Shown here piece after piece: positions 27,088 through 34,883 of a DNA stretch of 64,000 nucleotides (the first letter of the stretch is position 1; every line of letters begins with the position of its first letter). The translations under genes were made by a program, and so were the position numbers. The stretch is from CAVQEK01 sp964596645. GTDB lineage: Bacteria; Bacteroidota; Bacteroidia; Cytophagales; Cyclobacteriaceae. The notes under the pieces were generated by a model. That model did not search any database and was not told where the DNA came from. It saw nothing but the letters and a program-made list of their open reading frames with translations. The stretch covers positions 71,905 to 135,904 of the forward strand of contig CAZQVB010000008.1 in assembly GCA_964596645.1 (NCBI GenBank). Reading direction: 5' to 3'.

Positions 27088-28515
27088 TTAAGATAAAAAG
27101 GATTCCAGCCTTTGATCGAACTTTTGGCGGGGGCATTGACCTGCGACAAGAGGCAAATTTTGAGCACTGCGCATTGCGGCAAATCCTCCATGCACATTGC
27201 GAATATTATCAATACCATTGGCCTTAAGTATGGATGCTGCTATCATAGATCGATAGCCCCCGGCACAGTGCACCAGGTATTTTTGTTTACTGTCCAATTG
27301 TGGTAATGCGTCGTTCAGTTCCACCAACGATATGTTCATGGCGCCATCCACGTGTTCAGTTTCGGCCTCATTGGTACGACGGACGTCGAGCACGGTATAG
27401 CCTTTATCAATCAAGTCTTTCACTGTGCCGGCTTCCACCGATTGTATTGTCGACACTGCCTGGCCCCCACTCAACCAGGTCTCTATGCCGCCTTGCAGAT
27501 GACCGAGCACATTTTCATAACCTACTCGGGCTAGTCTCAGTGTCGATTCTTCTTCGCGTCCGGGAGCTGTCACCAGTACAATCTCACGCGCAATATTGAT
27601 GAGGGAACCCACCCATACGGCAAATTGTCCATCTAGGCCTATGTTGAGCGATCCGGGTACATAACCTTTTTCAAAGTCATCGGGATGCCGTGTATCCAGC
27701 ACCAAGGCGCCTTGTGAGCGGGCGGATATGAAAGACTCCAGCGGGAGAGATTTCATGTTTTTCAGCATCACCTCATCTATATTGTTGTACCCCTCACGGT
27801 TGATGCGCGCATTTTCCGGGAAATATTGGGGAGGCTCTTCCAAACCGTCGGTCACAACGGAAATAAACTGCTCGCGCGTCATGGGCTGTAATGCATAGTT
27901 GAGCTTTCGCTGTTGGCCCACAGTGCTCACGGTTTCCTTGCTCATATTTTTGCCACACTGAGAGCCGGCGCCGTGGGCAGGATATACCACTACGTCGTCT
28001 GCCAGGGGAAGTATTTTATTGTGAAGGCTGTCGTACAGCATGCCGGCAAGGTCTTCCTGTGTCAGATCGCTTTTCACAGCCAGGTCTGGTCGGCCCACGT
28101 CGCCGATAAAAAGGGTGTCGCCGGTGAATATCGCGTGGTCAGCTCCTTTGTCGTCTTTGAGCAGGTAGGTGGTAGACTCCATTGTATGCCCCGGTGTGTG
28201 CAACACCTGAATCTCAAGGTTGCCCAGTGATAGTCGCTCACCATCTTCGGCCACGTAGCACTGGTATGAAGGCTTGGCAGTAGGGCCAAATACAAGCCTG
28301 GCGCCCGTAGCGCGTGCCAGGTCAATGTGCCCTGATACAAAGTCGGCGTGGAAATGCGTCTCAAACACATATTTGATGCTGGCGCCGCGTTTTTCGGCCA
28401 GGTCAAGATAGGGTTTCGTTTCGCGTAGCGGGTCGATAATGGCGGCCTCGCCGTTCGATTCGATGTAGTACGCTGCTTCAGCCAGGCAGCCGGTATAGAG
28501 TTGTTCGATGTACAT
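27088..28515 (-). CDS. Persulfide dioxygenase-like metallo-beta-lactamase fused to two rhodanese domains
   Basis: The 475-residue cytosolic enzyme has an N-terminal metallo-beta-lactamase domain (about 1-245) with THFHADFVSGH and the distal ligands HTPGHT and FTGDTLF, as in ETHE1/PDO enzymes that oxidise persulfides to sulfite. Two rhodanese domains follow. The first (about 265-345) has lost its active cysteine (VTAPGREEES), and the second (about 365-470) keeps CAGGYRS. This dead-plus-live pair is usual in the fusion family. The gene is second in an operon with an ArsR-type regulator and a lone rhodanese, pointing to sulfide or persulfide detoxification. Confidence 0.92.
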   Translation of the reverse strand: MYIEQLYTGCLAEAAYYIESNGEAAIIDPLRETKPYLDLAEKRGASIKYVFETHFHADFVSGHIDLARATGARLVFGPTAKPSYQCYVAEDGERLSLGNLEIQVLHTPGHTMESTTYLLKDDKGADHAIFTGDTLFIGDVGRPDLAVKSDLTQEDLAGMLYDSLHNKILPLADDVVVYPAHGAGSQCGKNMSKETVSTVGQQRKLNYALQPMTREQFISVVTDGLEEPPQYFPENARINREGYNNIDEVMLKNMKSLPLESFISARSQGALVLDTRHPDDFEKGYVPGSLNIGLDGQFAVWVGSLINIAREIVLVTAPGREEESTLRLARVGYENVLGHLQGGIETWLSGGQAVSTIQSVEAGTVKDLIDKGYTVLDVRRTNEAETEHVDGAMNISLVELNDALPQLDSKQKYLVHCAGGYRSMIAASILKANGIDNIRNVHGGFAAMRSAQNLPLVAGQCPRQKFDQRLESFLS

Positions 28516-28575
28516 GTTGATAGTATTTAAGCTGTTAAATATGAAGATTCCTTCATTTGTTGTGCTAAATTTTTT

Positions 28576-28908
28576 TTATGGCAGTTCGCACTTGTTCATG
28601 CAGTTGATCACCGTGATCACTTCTTTGAGCTTTAGGAAATAATATATGTTTTTACCATCGCGCGAGCTGCCAAGTATTCCTGACAGCCTCATGTTGGAAA
28701 GATGGTGTGAGGTGAGAGACTGCTCTGATCCAAGGTATTGACAAATGTCATTGACACACAAGCGATCATGTGCCACCAGCAGGCCGATGATGTTGATGCG
28801 CAGGGGATGGGCAATGGTTTTAAGTATAAATGCCACCCGCTCCAGTTTCTCCGGGTTCAGGCCGTCCATCAATTCCTTATGACGCAATTCTCTAGCTTCT
28901 ACTTTCAT
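28576..28908 (-). CDS. ArsR/SmtB-family repressor, likely persulfide-responsive
   Basis: The start is ATG 28908, since the predicted transcript start near 28930 lies downstream of an upstream in-frame TTG. The 110-residue winged-helix protein has the recognition region QSLTSHHLSNMRLSGIL and the wing DGKNIYYFL. Cysteines sit in two places: CVNDIC (residues 51 and 55) and CMNKC (103 and 107) near the C-terminus. One pair in the third or fourth helix and one near the last helix fits the dithiol switch of BigR/SqrR persulfide sensors, though metal sensing cannot be excluded. It is first in the operon with the persulfide genes and has a palindrome in its own promoter, so it is probably autoregulated. 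Confidence 0.85.
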   Translation of the reverse strand: MKVEARELRHKELMDGLNPEKLERVAFILKTIAHPLRINIIGLLVAHDRLCVNDICQYLGSEQSLTSHHLSNMRLSGILGSSRDGKNIYYFLKLKEVITVINCMNKCELP

Positions 28909-28936
28909 TGGTTTTGAATTCCTATCAATCAATACG

Positions 28937-28944
28937 CAAACATA
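28937..28944 (-). promoter_or_regulatory. -7 box of the persulfide operon (TATGTTTG)
   Basis: On the minus strand this reads TATGTTTG, matching TAnnTTTG. It puts the transcript start near 28930 and directly abuts the palindromic operator. No clear TTG -33 element is seen. Confidence 0.6.
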
Positions 28945-28958
28945 TGAACATATGTTCA
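28945..28958. promoter_or_regulatory. ArsR-type operator palindrome
   Basis: TGAACATATGTTCA is a perfect 14-bp palindrome abutting the -7 box, inside the -33/-7 spacer. The TGAACA half-sites resemble those bound by SmtB/ArsR proteins, so the encoded repressor would block RNA polymerase here. Confidence 0.7.
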
Positions 28959-29310
28959 GATATTATAAGTTTTTAAATATTATTTTAAAGGGCGTGTATA
29001 GCTGAAAGCTCCAATATCACCAGGTCAGACGATAGTCCGGTAGGGGGAAGGTAGATTGGTGAATGGGTAGAAAGTATAGCTGAAAGCTGAAAGCTCAAAG
29101 TCGAAGTCATCCTGAACTTGTTTCAGGATCTGTCTGCAGAGTAAACGGATGATGAAAGGGCAGGCAAGTGAAGAGTATTAGCAATGATATTGCTATTAAA
29201 ATGCTTAAAAGGATGCAGACCATCCGTGGCTGTTCATTTCTTTTCCAGTTGATGAAAAGAAATAAACCAAAGCAAATATTATCAATAGAAGCAATTGATA
29301 CAATGCTGGC

Positions 29311-29470
29311 ATGCGCGCTGTGCCAGCCGCACGAAATGGTCTGTGCGGCACAGACCATGGAAATGGTTTGCACACCTGCTGTTTTGATGAGCCTGCGCGC
29401 ATTATCCGCGGCCTTTGCCAATAGCCAACAGATCCTGAAACAAGTTCAGGATGACTGAAAAGGTTGGTGC
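29311..29470 (+). repeat. 160-bp tandem unit A1 (A2 truncated from 29471)
   Basis: The unit begins ATGCGCGCTGTGCC, includes the ATGGTCTGTG hairpin and the GCCAATAGCCAACAG string, and ends with the ATCCTGAA hairpin and GGTTGGTGC. The next copy starts at 29471 and breaks off near 29525. The matching units in island B are 157 bp. Confidence 0.8.
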
Positions 29471-29809
29471 ATGCGCGCTGTGCCTACCGCACGAAATGGT
29501 CTGTGCGACACAGAACATGGAAATAGATTGGATTTGTTTTTTAAACTGGTCCAACTATCGTCTGACTTGGAGTTCGTCACCGGCAAAATAAAGAACCTCT
29601 GGCTGATCATTGCCCAATGACCTTTTTGCCAAAAGGTCAATCTTATTTAGACATGATCACCCTTTCAGCTTTGAGCTTTCAGCTATCGCACCAACCTACC
29701 ATTCTACTAATCTACCAATCCACCGTTTAGCCGGTCCGATTATCGTCTGACCTGGAGTTTGCCGCAGGACATTTGGCACCACAAAAGCGCTGATTGACAT
29801 GACGCGGCC

Positions 29810-29822
29810 CCACGGCCCGTGG
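29810..29822. repeat. GC-rich palindrome module, copy 1
   Basis: CCACGG and CCGTGG flank a single C. The copy sits in about 90 bases (29795-29885) that are nearly identical to 63680-63770. Confidence 0.8.
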
Positions 29823-29912
29823 AGTGAAATGCTTAAATCCGGCGGTGTGGGGTTGAAGACTTTTGGAAGCATAGGCAAGTGAAAAGCAGCAAGCGATACC
29901 TTTTAGCTCCCG

Positions 29913-31493
29913 CTACAGGGGTATATTCCCATGCTTTTTTCTCGGCAGTGTGTCTACTTTGTTTTCCAGCATATCAAAGGCTTCTATTAGGCGGGGCCGA
30001 GTATCTTCCGGCATTATTATTTCGTCAATGTAGCCTCGCGAGGCAGCAATATAAGGATGGGCAAATGTGTGGTTGTATTCATTTTCCTTTTCGGACAGCT
30101 TGGTTTGAGGGTCGTCGGCATTGGCTATTTCTTTTTTGAAGATAATTTCGGCAGCGCCTTTGGCGCCCATTACGGCGATTTCGGCGGTGGGCCATGCATA
30201 GTTGAGGTCGGCGCCGATGTGTTTGGAGTTCATCACGTCATACGCGCCGCCATAGGCCTTGCGGGTGATCACCGTAATGCGCGGCACAGTGGCTTCGCTG
30301 AATGCGTAAAGCAGTTTGGCACCGTTGGATATAATGGCGTTCCATTCCTGATCCGTACCGGGCAAAAATCCGGGAACATCTTCCAGTACCAACAGCGGTA
30401 TGTTGAAGCAATCGCAGAAGCGCACAAAGCGGGCACCTTTTTTCGAAGCATGAATATCCAGCACGCCTGCCAGCACCGATGGCTGGTTGCCCACGATGCC
30501 TATGCTGCGACCGCCGAGCCGGGCAAAACCAACGACAATATTTTCGGCAAAATTCTTATGAACCTCAAAGAAACTGCCCTCGTCGACTACACCTTTTATC
30601 ACATCCTTCATGTCGTAGGGTTCATCATTATGTGCAGGCAGCAGGTCATTGAGCGCAGGGTTGCTTTCATCCTCTTTTCTCTCATAGCTGTATCGCACCG
30701 GTTCGTCGTTGCAGTTTTGCGGTATATAGCTCAGCAGGCGGCGCAGGTCTTGAAGGCATTGCACGTCGTTGTCGCTGGTGAAGTGGGTAACGCCGCTTTT
30801 GGTGGCATGGGTGAGTGCTCCGCCCAGCGATTCGGCAGATATATCTTCCTGAGTCACAGTCTGCACCACCTTGGGGCCAGTCACAAACATGTAGGAAGTA
30901 TTGCTCACCATAAAGACAAAATCGGTGATGGCGGGTGAGTATACTGCACCCCCGGCACACGGGCCCATGATGGCCGATAGCTGTGGGATAAGTCCGGAGG
31001 CTCTTGTGTTGCGATAAAAAATTTCGGCATAGCCTCCCAGAGATACTACGCCTTCTTGTATGCGGGCTCCCCCGCTGTCGTTCAGGCCAATGACGGGCGC
31101 CCCGTTTTTCATCGCCATGTCCATCACCTTCACTATTTTCTCTGCGTGGGCTTCCGACAGTGACCCGCCAAATACGGTGAAGTCTTGAGAAAACACATAG
31201 ACCAGGCGTCCATCAATTTTTCCAAATCCCGTTACCACACCATCGCCCAAGTATTTTTCCTTTTCCATGCCGAAGTCGGTTGAGCGGTGTGTCACCAGCT
31301 TGCCTGTTTCCTGAAAGGAATTTTTGTCGAGCAACAGGTGCAGTCGCTCACGCGCGGTGAGTTTTCCTTTTTTATGTTGCATTTCTATGCGTGTGCTGCC
31401 CCCACCCGCTTCTGCCGCTTCATTTGTCTGGCGAAGTGTTTGATACTTTTCATGGTGAACCGAGCCATATTTGGGCTTCTCTGAATCTTTCAT
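29913..31493 (-). CDS. Acyl-CoA (propionyl/methylmalonyl-type) carboxylase beta subunit
   Basis: The 526-residue carboxyltransferase subunit has the two crotonase-like halves of biotin-dependent acyl-CoA carboxylases. The N-terminal half (about 40-270) carries GGSLSEAHAEKIVK, GLNDSGGARIQEG and MGPCAGGAVYSPA. The C-terminal half carries VVGFARLGGRSIGIVGNQP, EDVPGFLPGTDQE and YGGAYDVMNSK. The conserved motifs fit PccB-type enzymes that transfer CO2 from carboxybiotin to propionyl-CoA. A sodium-pump decarboxylase subunit is possible, but no partner genes lie next to it. The biotin carboxylase subunit must be elsewhere. Confidence 0.9.
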   Translation of the reverse strand: MKDSEKPKYGSVHHEKYQTLRQTNEAAEAGGGSTRIEMQHKKGKLTARERLHLLLDKNSFQETGKLVTHRSTDFGMEKEKYLGDGVVTGFGKIDGRLVYVFSQDFTVFGGSLSEAHAEKIVKVMDMAMKNGAPVIGLNDSGGARIQEGVVSLGGYAEIFYRNTRASGLIPQLSAIMGPCAGGAVYSPAITDFVFMVSNTSYMFVTGPKVVQTVTQEDISAESLGGALTHATKSGVTHFTSDNDVQCLQDLRRLLSYIPQNCNDEPVRYSYERKEDESNPALNDLLPAHNDEPYDMKDVIKGVVDEGSFFEVHKNFAENIVVGFARLGGRSIGIVGNQPSVLAGVLDIHASKKGARFVRFCDCFNIPLLVLEDVPGFLPGTDQEWNAIISNGAKLLYAFSEATVPRITVITRKAYGGAYDVMNSKHIGADLNYAWPTAEIAVMGAKGAAEIIFKKEIANADDPQTKLSEKENEYNHTFAHPYIAASRGYIDEIIMPEDTRPRLIEAFDMLENKVDTLPRKKHGNIPL

Positions 31494-31586
31494 TAACCGG
31501 TTTTAGTTTAATTGGTAATAATAGGTGGCTTCATTGTTACGGCACTAATGGCATGATTACCTGTAAGTTAAATCTTGCAATGTGCA

Positions 31587-31619
31587 TTTGAAATTGACAA
31601 TGGCGAATTATTAGCTTTG
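31587..31619 (+). promoter_or_regulatory. Promoter of the Ppx/GppA gene (TTTG-N21-TAGCTTTG)
   Basis: TTTG at 31587-31590 and TAGCTTTG at 31612-31619 have a 21-base spacer. The predicted start site near 31626 leaves a leader of about 10 bases before ATG 31636. Confidence 0.7.
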
Positions 31620-31635
31620 CGCGCAAAATAGGAAA

Positions 31636-32601
31636 ATGATGAATGCTCAAAAGGTAGCTGTGCTTGATCTGGGAACCAACACTTTTAATTTACTGTTGGC
31701 GAAAGTTACGGCAGAGGCCTACTACATCTATTACAATGAAAAAATACCTGTAAAGATAGGGCAGGGCGGCATCAGCCAGGGCATCATCAGCGAAGCGGCT
31801 AAAGCAAGGGCACTGGCAGCCCTGGAAGATTACAAACAGAAAATAGACAGGGAAGAAATAAGCAAAATATATGGCTATGCCACATCGGCGTTTCGCAATG
31901 CCAGCAATGGATCCGCACTGCGCGACGAGATAGAGCGACGCACGCAGTTGCCCATCCGCATTATAACTGGAGAAACAGAAGCAGAATATATTTATTATGG
32001 CGTAAACCATGCCCTGGACATCGGCCGAAGTAATGCACTGATTATGGATATTGGCGGTGGAAGTGTTGAATTCATCATTGCCAACCGCGAAAAAATCGCG
32101 TGGAAAGGCAGCTTTGAGATTGGTGCACAGCGTCTGCTGGATTTATTTCACAACGCTGACCCCATACCTGAAAGTGAAGTAGAGAAGCTCAATCGCTACT
32201 TCAAAGAAATGCTGGCCCCATTGGCCGAAGCCGTTGCCCAACACAGCCTTTCCACGCTCATCGGATCTTCCGGCACATTCGATACCCTCAGTGATGTGTA
32301 CTGCGAAAGGATCGGAAAAAAAATTCATACAGACCAAACGGAGTTTCCCCTCGACATTCAAGAATACTTCAAGATACACGGCGAACTGCTCGTGCTGAAC
32401 AGGGAACAGAGAATGCAGATGCCGGGCATGATAGAGATGAGGGTAGATATGATTGTGGTGGCTTCATGCCTGTTGCACTATGTCATACAGACTTACGGCA
32501 TCAAGCACTTGCGGGTATCGGCACATTCACTGAAGGAGGGCATGCTGCGCGGCATTCAGCAAGATCTTTTTCACCAAAACAAGCTGACTGCGCTGAAATA
32601 G
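31636..32601 (+). CDS. Ppx/GppA family phosphatase
   Basis: The 321-residue protein has the actin-like fold of exopolyphosphatase and pppGpp phosphatase. DLGTNTFNLLLA is at residues 10-21, EAEYIYYG near 116, and the phosphate loop DIGGGSVEF near 138, with SSGTFD near 210. It is close to the short, two-domain form and lacks the C-terminal HD-like extension of the long Ppx. The substrate, polyphosphate or pppGpp, cannot be decided from sequence. It is expressed from its own promoter and converges on the flippase gene region. Confidence 0.9.
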   Translation: MMNAQKVAVLDLGTNTFNLLLAKVTAEAYYIYYNEKIPVKIGQGGISQGIISEAAKARALAALEDYKQKIDREEISKIYGYATSAFRNASNGSALRDEIERRTQLPIRIITGETEAEYIYYGVNHALDIGRSNALIMDIGGGSVEFIIANREKIAWKGSFEIGAQRLLDLFHNADPIPESEVEKLNRYFKEMLAPLAEAVAQHSLSTLIGSSGTFDTLSDVYCERIGKKIHTDQTEFPLDIQEYFKIHGELLVLNREQRMQMPGMIEMRVDMIVVASCLLHYVIQTYGIKHLRVSAHSLKEGMLRGIQQDLFHQNKLTALK

Positions 32602-32640
32602 ATTGCCTGCCGCACTTTAGGGGCCATCACAAAATTCAGC

Positions 32641-32838
32641 TTAATCATTGTCTTTCAAGAGTAAGCCATTGGCTTCGGCATCGAGCGATTGAACCACATA
32701 ATCAACGCTTTCGTGCAGCAGCCCTTACTGGCTCTGTTGCCACAGCACGATGGTCGCCTTCCACAACTCAGCCAGTTCTTTTTGTTCCTCCGGCGGTGCG
32801 CTATATGGAAGCAGCACGGCTATTTTCTGGCTTAACAT
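32641..32838 (-). pseudogene. Possible small gene with an in-frame stop
   Basis: From ATG 32838 the frame reads 37 residues (starting MLSQKIAVLLPYSAPPEE), then a TAA at 32725-32727. It continues in the same frame for 27 more sense codons (starting GLLHESVDYVVQSLD) to a TAA at 32641. Nineteen bases separate it from the flippase stop, with GGAAGG before the ATG, so it would fit as the last gene of the scpA transcript. A single C-to-T change could turn CAA into this TAA. I know no homologue. It may be a nonsense-mutated gene, a real 37-residue gene, or chance. Confidence 0.35.
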
Positions 32839-32857
32839 GCGCTGCCTTCCTGTCCTT

Positions 32858-33928
32858 TTATGCGCTGGCATCTTCTACTGGCTTGTTCACCACAAATATT
32901 CTTTTGATCCAGCGTGGCAGAAAGACGGCACCCAGCAGCAAGTATGGATAGTATGTGAAGATGCGCCAAAGTATGTTGGTGATGAAAGTATAATCGCCCA
33001 GGCTGGCGCCAAAGAATATATTGAAGAAAATTTCGGCCGTACCACTGCTTCCCGGTGTAGGCGATATGAGCATGATGACCCAAAGAATAATTTGCTTGCC
33101 AAAAATGAGCACATGCTGAAAGGGGCTCACTGTGGTAAACGCTGCGATGAGGCAGTTGAGCAGCAGATAGCGCGAAGACCAAATGAAAATGGTGGAGAGG
33201 GCGATCTTGATCCAATAGGCACGCGATTTTCCTTTGATGTTTTCGGCGGCTACGATCAGCTCGTTGCCCCGCTCATAGGCTGCATAGCGCCATCGTCGCA
33301 AAAAGTTGAGGGAGGTAATTTTGATGAGTAGCCACTTTACCCAGCGCGGATTGATGAATACGGCAAAAGCCATGAAGCTGGTATACAGCGCTATGAGTGT
33401 ATAACTGGTCCAGAACACGGCGGTAACGCCCTGCTCCAGCCATGCCTGCTCCATATTTTCGTTGGGAAACACATCGTGGGGTGCGAGTAAAATGAATATG
33501 GGCGCAGCTACTACAAAGAAGAGATTGTCGAATATGGCGGTGAGCAGCACAAATGCCAGTGACTTGCCCAGGTTGATGCCTTCTTTCCACAATATAAATA
33601 CGGCTACAGCGGTGCCACCCACCACAGAAGGCGTAACGGCGGAGGCAAATTCCCACAGAATGATAACAAAAAAGCTGCCCTTCCAGCCCATGCTGTTGTC
33701 GGTGATCACCCGGATGCGGTACAGGTAGCCGGCAAAACGAGATAAGAAAACCAGCACCGCCAGTAGTATGGGCAGGGCGTTGGCTTCAAACACCAGCGCG
33801 AGCTTTTCTACGGTGATGCGCTTATCGGTAAAAAACAGGATGATGACTATGCCTACGCCAAAAATGACCGGAACCCATATTTTATTAGGATTGAGTGTTT
33901 TAAATACTTTTTTGGCATTTACATCCAT
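32858..33928 (-). CDS. Flippase-like membrane protein (LPG synthase transmembrane/UPF0104 family)
   Basis: The 356-residue protein has about eight hydrophobic segments between residues 18 and 335 and the family pattern SRFAGYLYRIRVI near residue 63, VTPSVVGGTAVAVF near 98, and SPTPGSSGTAEIFF near 290. These match the membrane domain of lysylphosphatidylglycerol synthase and related flippases. The cytosolic aminoacyl-transferase domain is missing, so lipid transport rather than lipid aminoacylation is likely. ATG 33928 shares its A with the scpA stop (TGATG), so the two are translationally coupled. An upstream TTG was rejected as start. Confidence 0.85.
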   Translation of the reverse strand: MDVNAKKVFKTLNPNKIWVPVIFGVGIVIILFFTDKRITVEKLALVFEANALPILLAVLVFLSRFAGYLYRIRVITDNSMGWKGSFFVIILWEFASAVTPSVVGGTAVAVFILWKEGINLGKSLAFVLLTAIFDNLFFVVAAPIFILLAPHDVFPNENMEQAWLEQGVTAVFWTSYTLIALYTSFMAFAVFINPRWVKWLLIKITSLNFLRRWRYAAYERGNELIVAAENIKGKSRAYWIKIALSTIFIWSSRYLLLNCLIAAFTTVSPFQHVLIFGKQIILWVIMLISPTPGSSGTAEIFFNIFFGASLGDYTFITNILWRIFTYYPYLLLGAVFLPRWIKRIFVVNKPVEDASA

Positions 33929-34677
33929 CAAGCAGCGTATTCTTCACTTCGGTTCTCGATCCAGAAATTGTTGTACCCTTCTCCCAGGTTCAGGCTGAGC
34001 TGACTGAGCTGAAGCAGCTCCAGCACGGCCAGAAAATTATAAATGACCGCAATGCGATCGCTGTTGTAGGCCACGATCTGAGCGAAGGAAAGGCGTTTTT
34101 TTTCAGCAATTTTTTCCAATATAAAAGCCTTTTGTCCCTCTATGGTGTACGGGTACTGTATCACAGTATGCTGCGGCCTGGCCGCCTCCACCTCGTAGCG
34201 CTCCAGCACGCGTTCATATACTTTCAGAAGTTTATACAGGTCCAGGTCTTGCAGTTCGCTCTCTACATCTGCCGATTCGCTCAGCTTTTTTAGCTCCCGT
34301 GCTATGTTGCCGCGCTTTTCGCGCAGTAGCGCGTCGGTTTCCATATCGGCCAGTTGCTGCAGCACCGACTTATACTTTTTATACTCCAGCAGGTGCTTTA
34401 CCAATTCTTCGCGTGGGTCTATCTCGTTGCCCTGTTCATCGAGCTCAGGACGGGGCAGCAGCATTTTAGCTTTTATGCGCATCAGCTTGGCCGCTACCAG
34501 TATAAATTCGCTTGCCACTTCTATATTCATGCGCTCCAGGTGATGCAGGTAGTCGAGAAAGTCGTTGGTGATGGTGGAAATCGGGATATCGTAAATGTCA
34601 AGTTCATCGCGCTCGATGAAGAAAAGTAAAAGGTCGAACGGACCTTCAAAAAGTGGCAGTTTGATTTCGAAACTCAA
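33928..34677 (-). CDS. scpA: Segregation and condensation protein A
   Basis: ScpA is the kleisin that bridges SMC dimers in bacterial condensin. The product has the signature N-terminus MSFEIKLPLFEGPFDLLLFFIE, RDELDIYDIPIS, a middle acidic linker, and a C-terminal winged helix (QIVAYNSDRIAVIYNFLAVLELLQ). I place the start at TTG 34677, where homologues begin. A GTG at 34713 would add 12 unmatched residues and leave only about 5 bases after the predicted transcript start. scpB is not adjacent; it lies at 50711. The flippase gene is coupled downstream. Confidence 0.9.
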   Translation of the reverse strand: MSFEIKLPLFEGPFDLLLFFIERDELDIYDIPISTITNDFLDYLHHLERMNIEVASEFILVAAKLMRIKAKMLLPRPELDEQGNEIDPREELVKHLLEYKKYKSVLQQLADMETDALLREKRGNIARELKKLSESADVESELQDLDLYKLLKVYERVLERYEVEAARPQHTVIQYPYTIEGQKAFILEKIAEKKRLSFAQIVAYNSDRIAVIYNFLAVLELLQLSQLSLNLGEGYNNFWIENRSEEYAA

Positions 34678-34724
34678 AACAGAAAGGTTTATTTCAGGGC
34701 TGCTGAAGCGCACAGCCTGGCCGC

Positions 34725-34732
34725 CAAAGATA
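34725..34732 (-). promoter_or_regulatory. scpA -7 promoter box (TATCTTTG)
   Basis: The minus-strand sequence TATCTTTG matches TAnnTTTG and points at scpA. It stands back to back with the dxs promoter only about 20 bases away. No clear -33 element is seen. Confidence 0.5.
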
Positions 34733-34750
34733 GAATGAAACGATTTAGGA

Positions 34751-34784
34751 TTTGAAAATTTATATAAATAATCGTGTAACTTTG
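34751..34784 (+). promoter_or_regulatory. dxs promoter (TTTG-N22-TAACTTTG)
   Basis: TTTG (34751-34754) and TAACTTTG (34777-34784) with a 22-base spacer predict a start near 34791, so the dxs leader would be about 90 bases. Confidence 0.6.
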
Positions 34785-34883
34785 GCTGCGTTTCGCTCCA
34801 TTATTGTTTAATGTTTGCCAGCGGCCATTAAACAAATAAAGGTACTCTATGTTCTTACAGCGTTATCATTTAAACACGACGCC

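Larger units (their letters stand above)
28996..29880 (+). repeat. Mosaic repeat island A
   Basis: A gene-free stretch of about 0.9 kb between the ArsR gene and the carboxylase gene, built from modules that recur at about 51.3-52.0 and 63.2-64.0 kb. Modules seen here are AGCTGAAAGCTCAAAG strings (about 28999, 29087 and, inverted, 29662); the GGTCnGACGATAGT near-palindrome (29023-29040, 29548-29567, 29733-29752); the ATCCTGAA hairpin (29109-29129, 29432-29452); the ATGGTCTGTG hairpin (29336-29358, 29496-29518); and a GC-rich palindrome (29810-29822). The run from 29100 to about 29525 is a close match, in opposite orientation, to island B. No transposase is present. Confidence 0.85.

Noticed and set aside
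29107..29458. Frames of about 90-105 codons in island A on both strands
   Set aside because: They run through hairpins and palindromes shared with islands B and C, and substitutions between copies show no codon-position bias; I treat them as repeat DNA, noted as a finding.
28996..29880. CRISPR array
   Set aside because: Repeats are not evenly spaced, spacers are not unique and similar, and no cas gene is present.
32466..32951. Long plus-strand frame over the 3' end of the Ppx/GppA gene and the flippase 3' end
   Set aside because: It lies antisense to the flippase gene and overlaps the conserved Ppx 3' end in another frame; no domain is seen.
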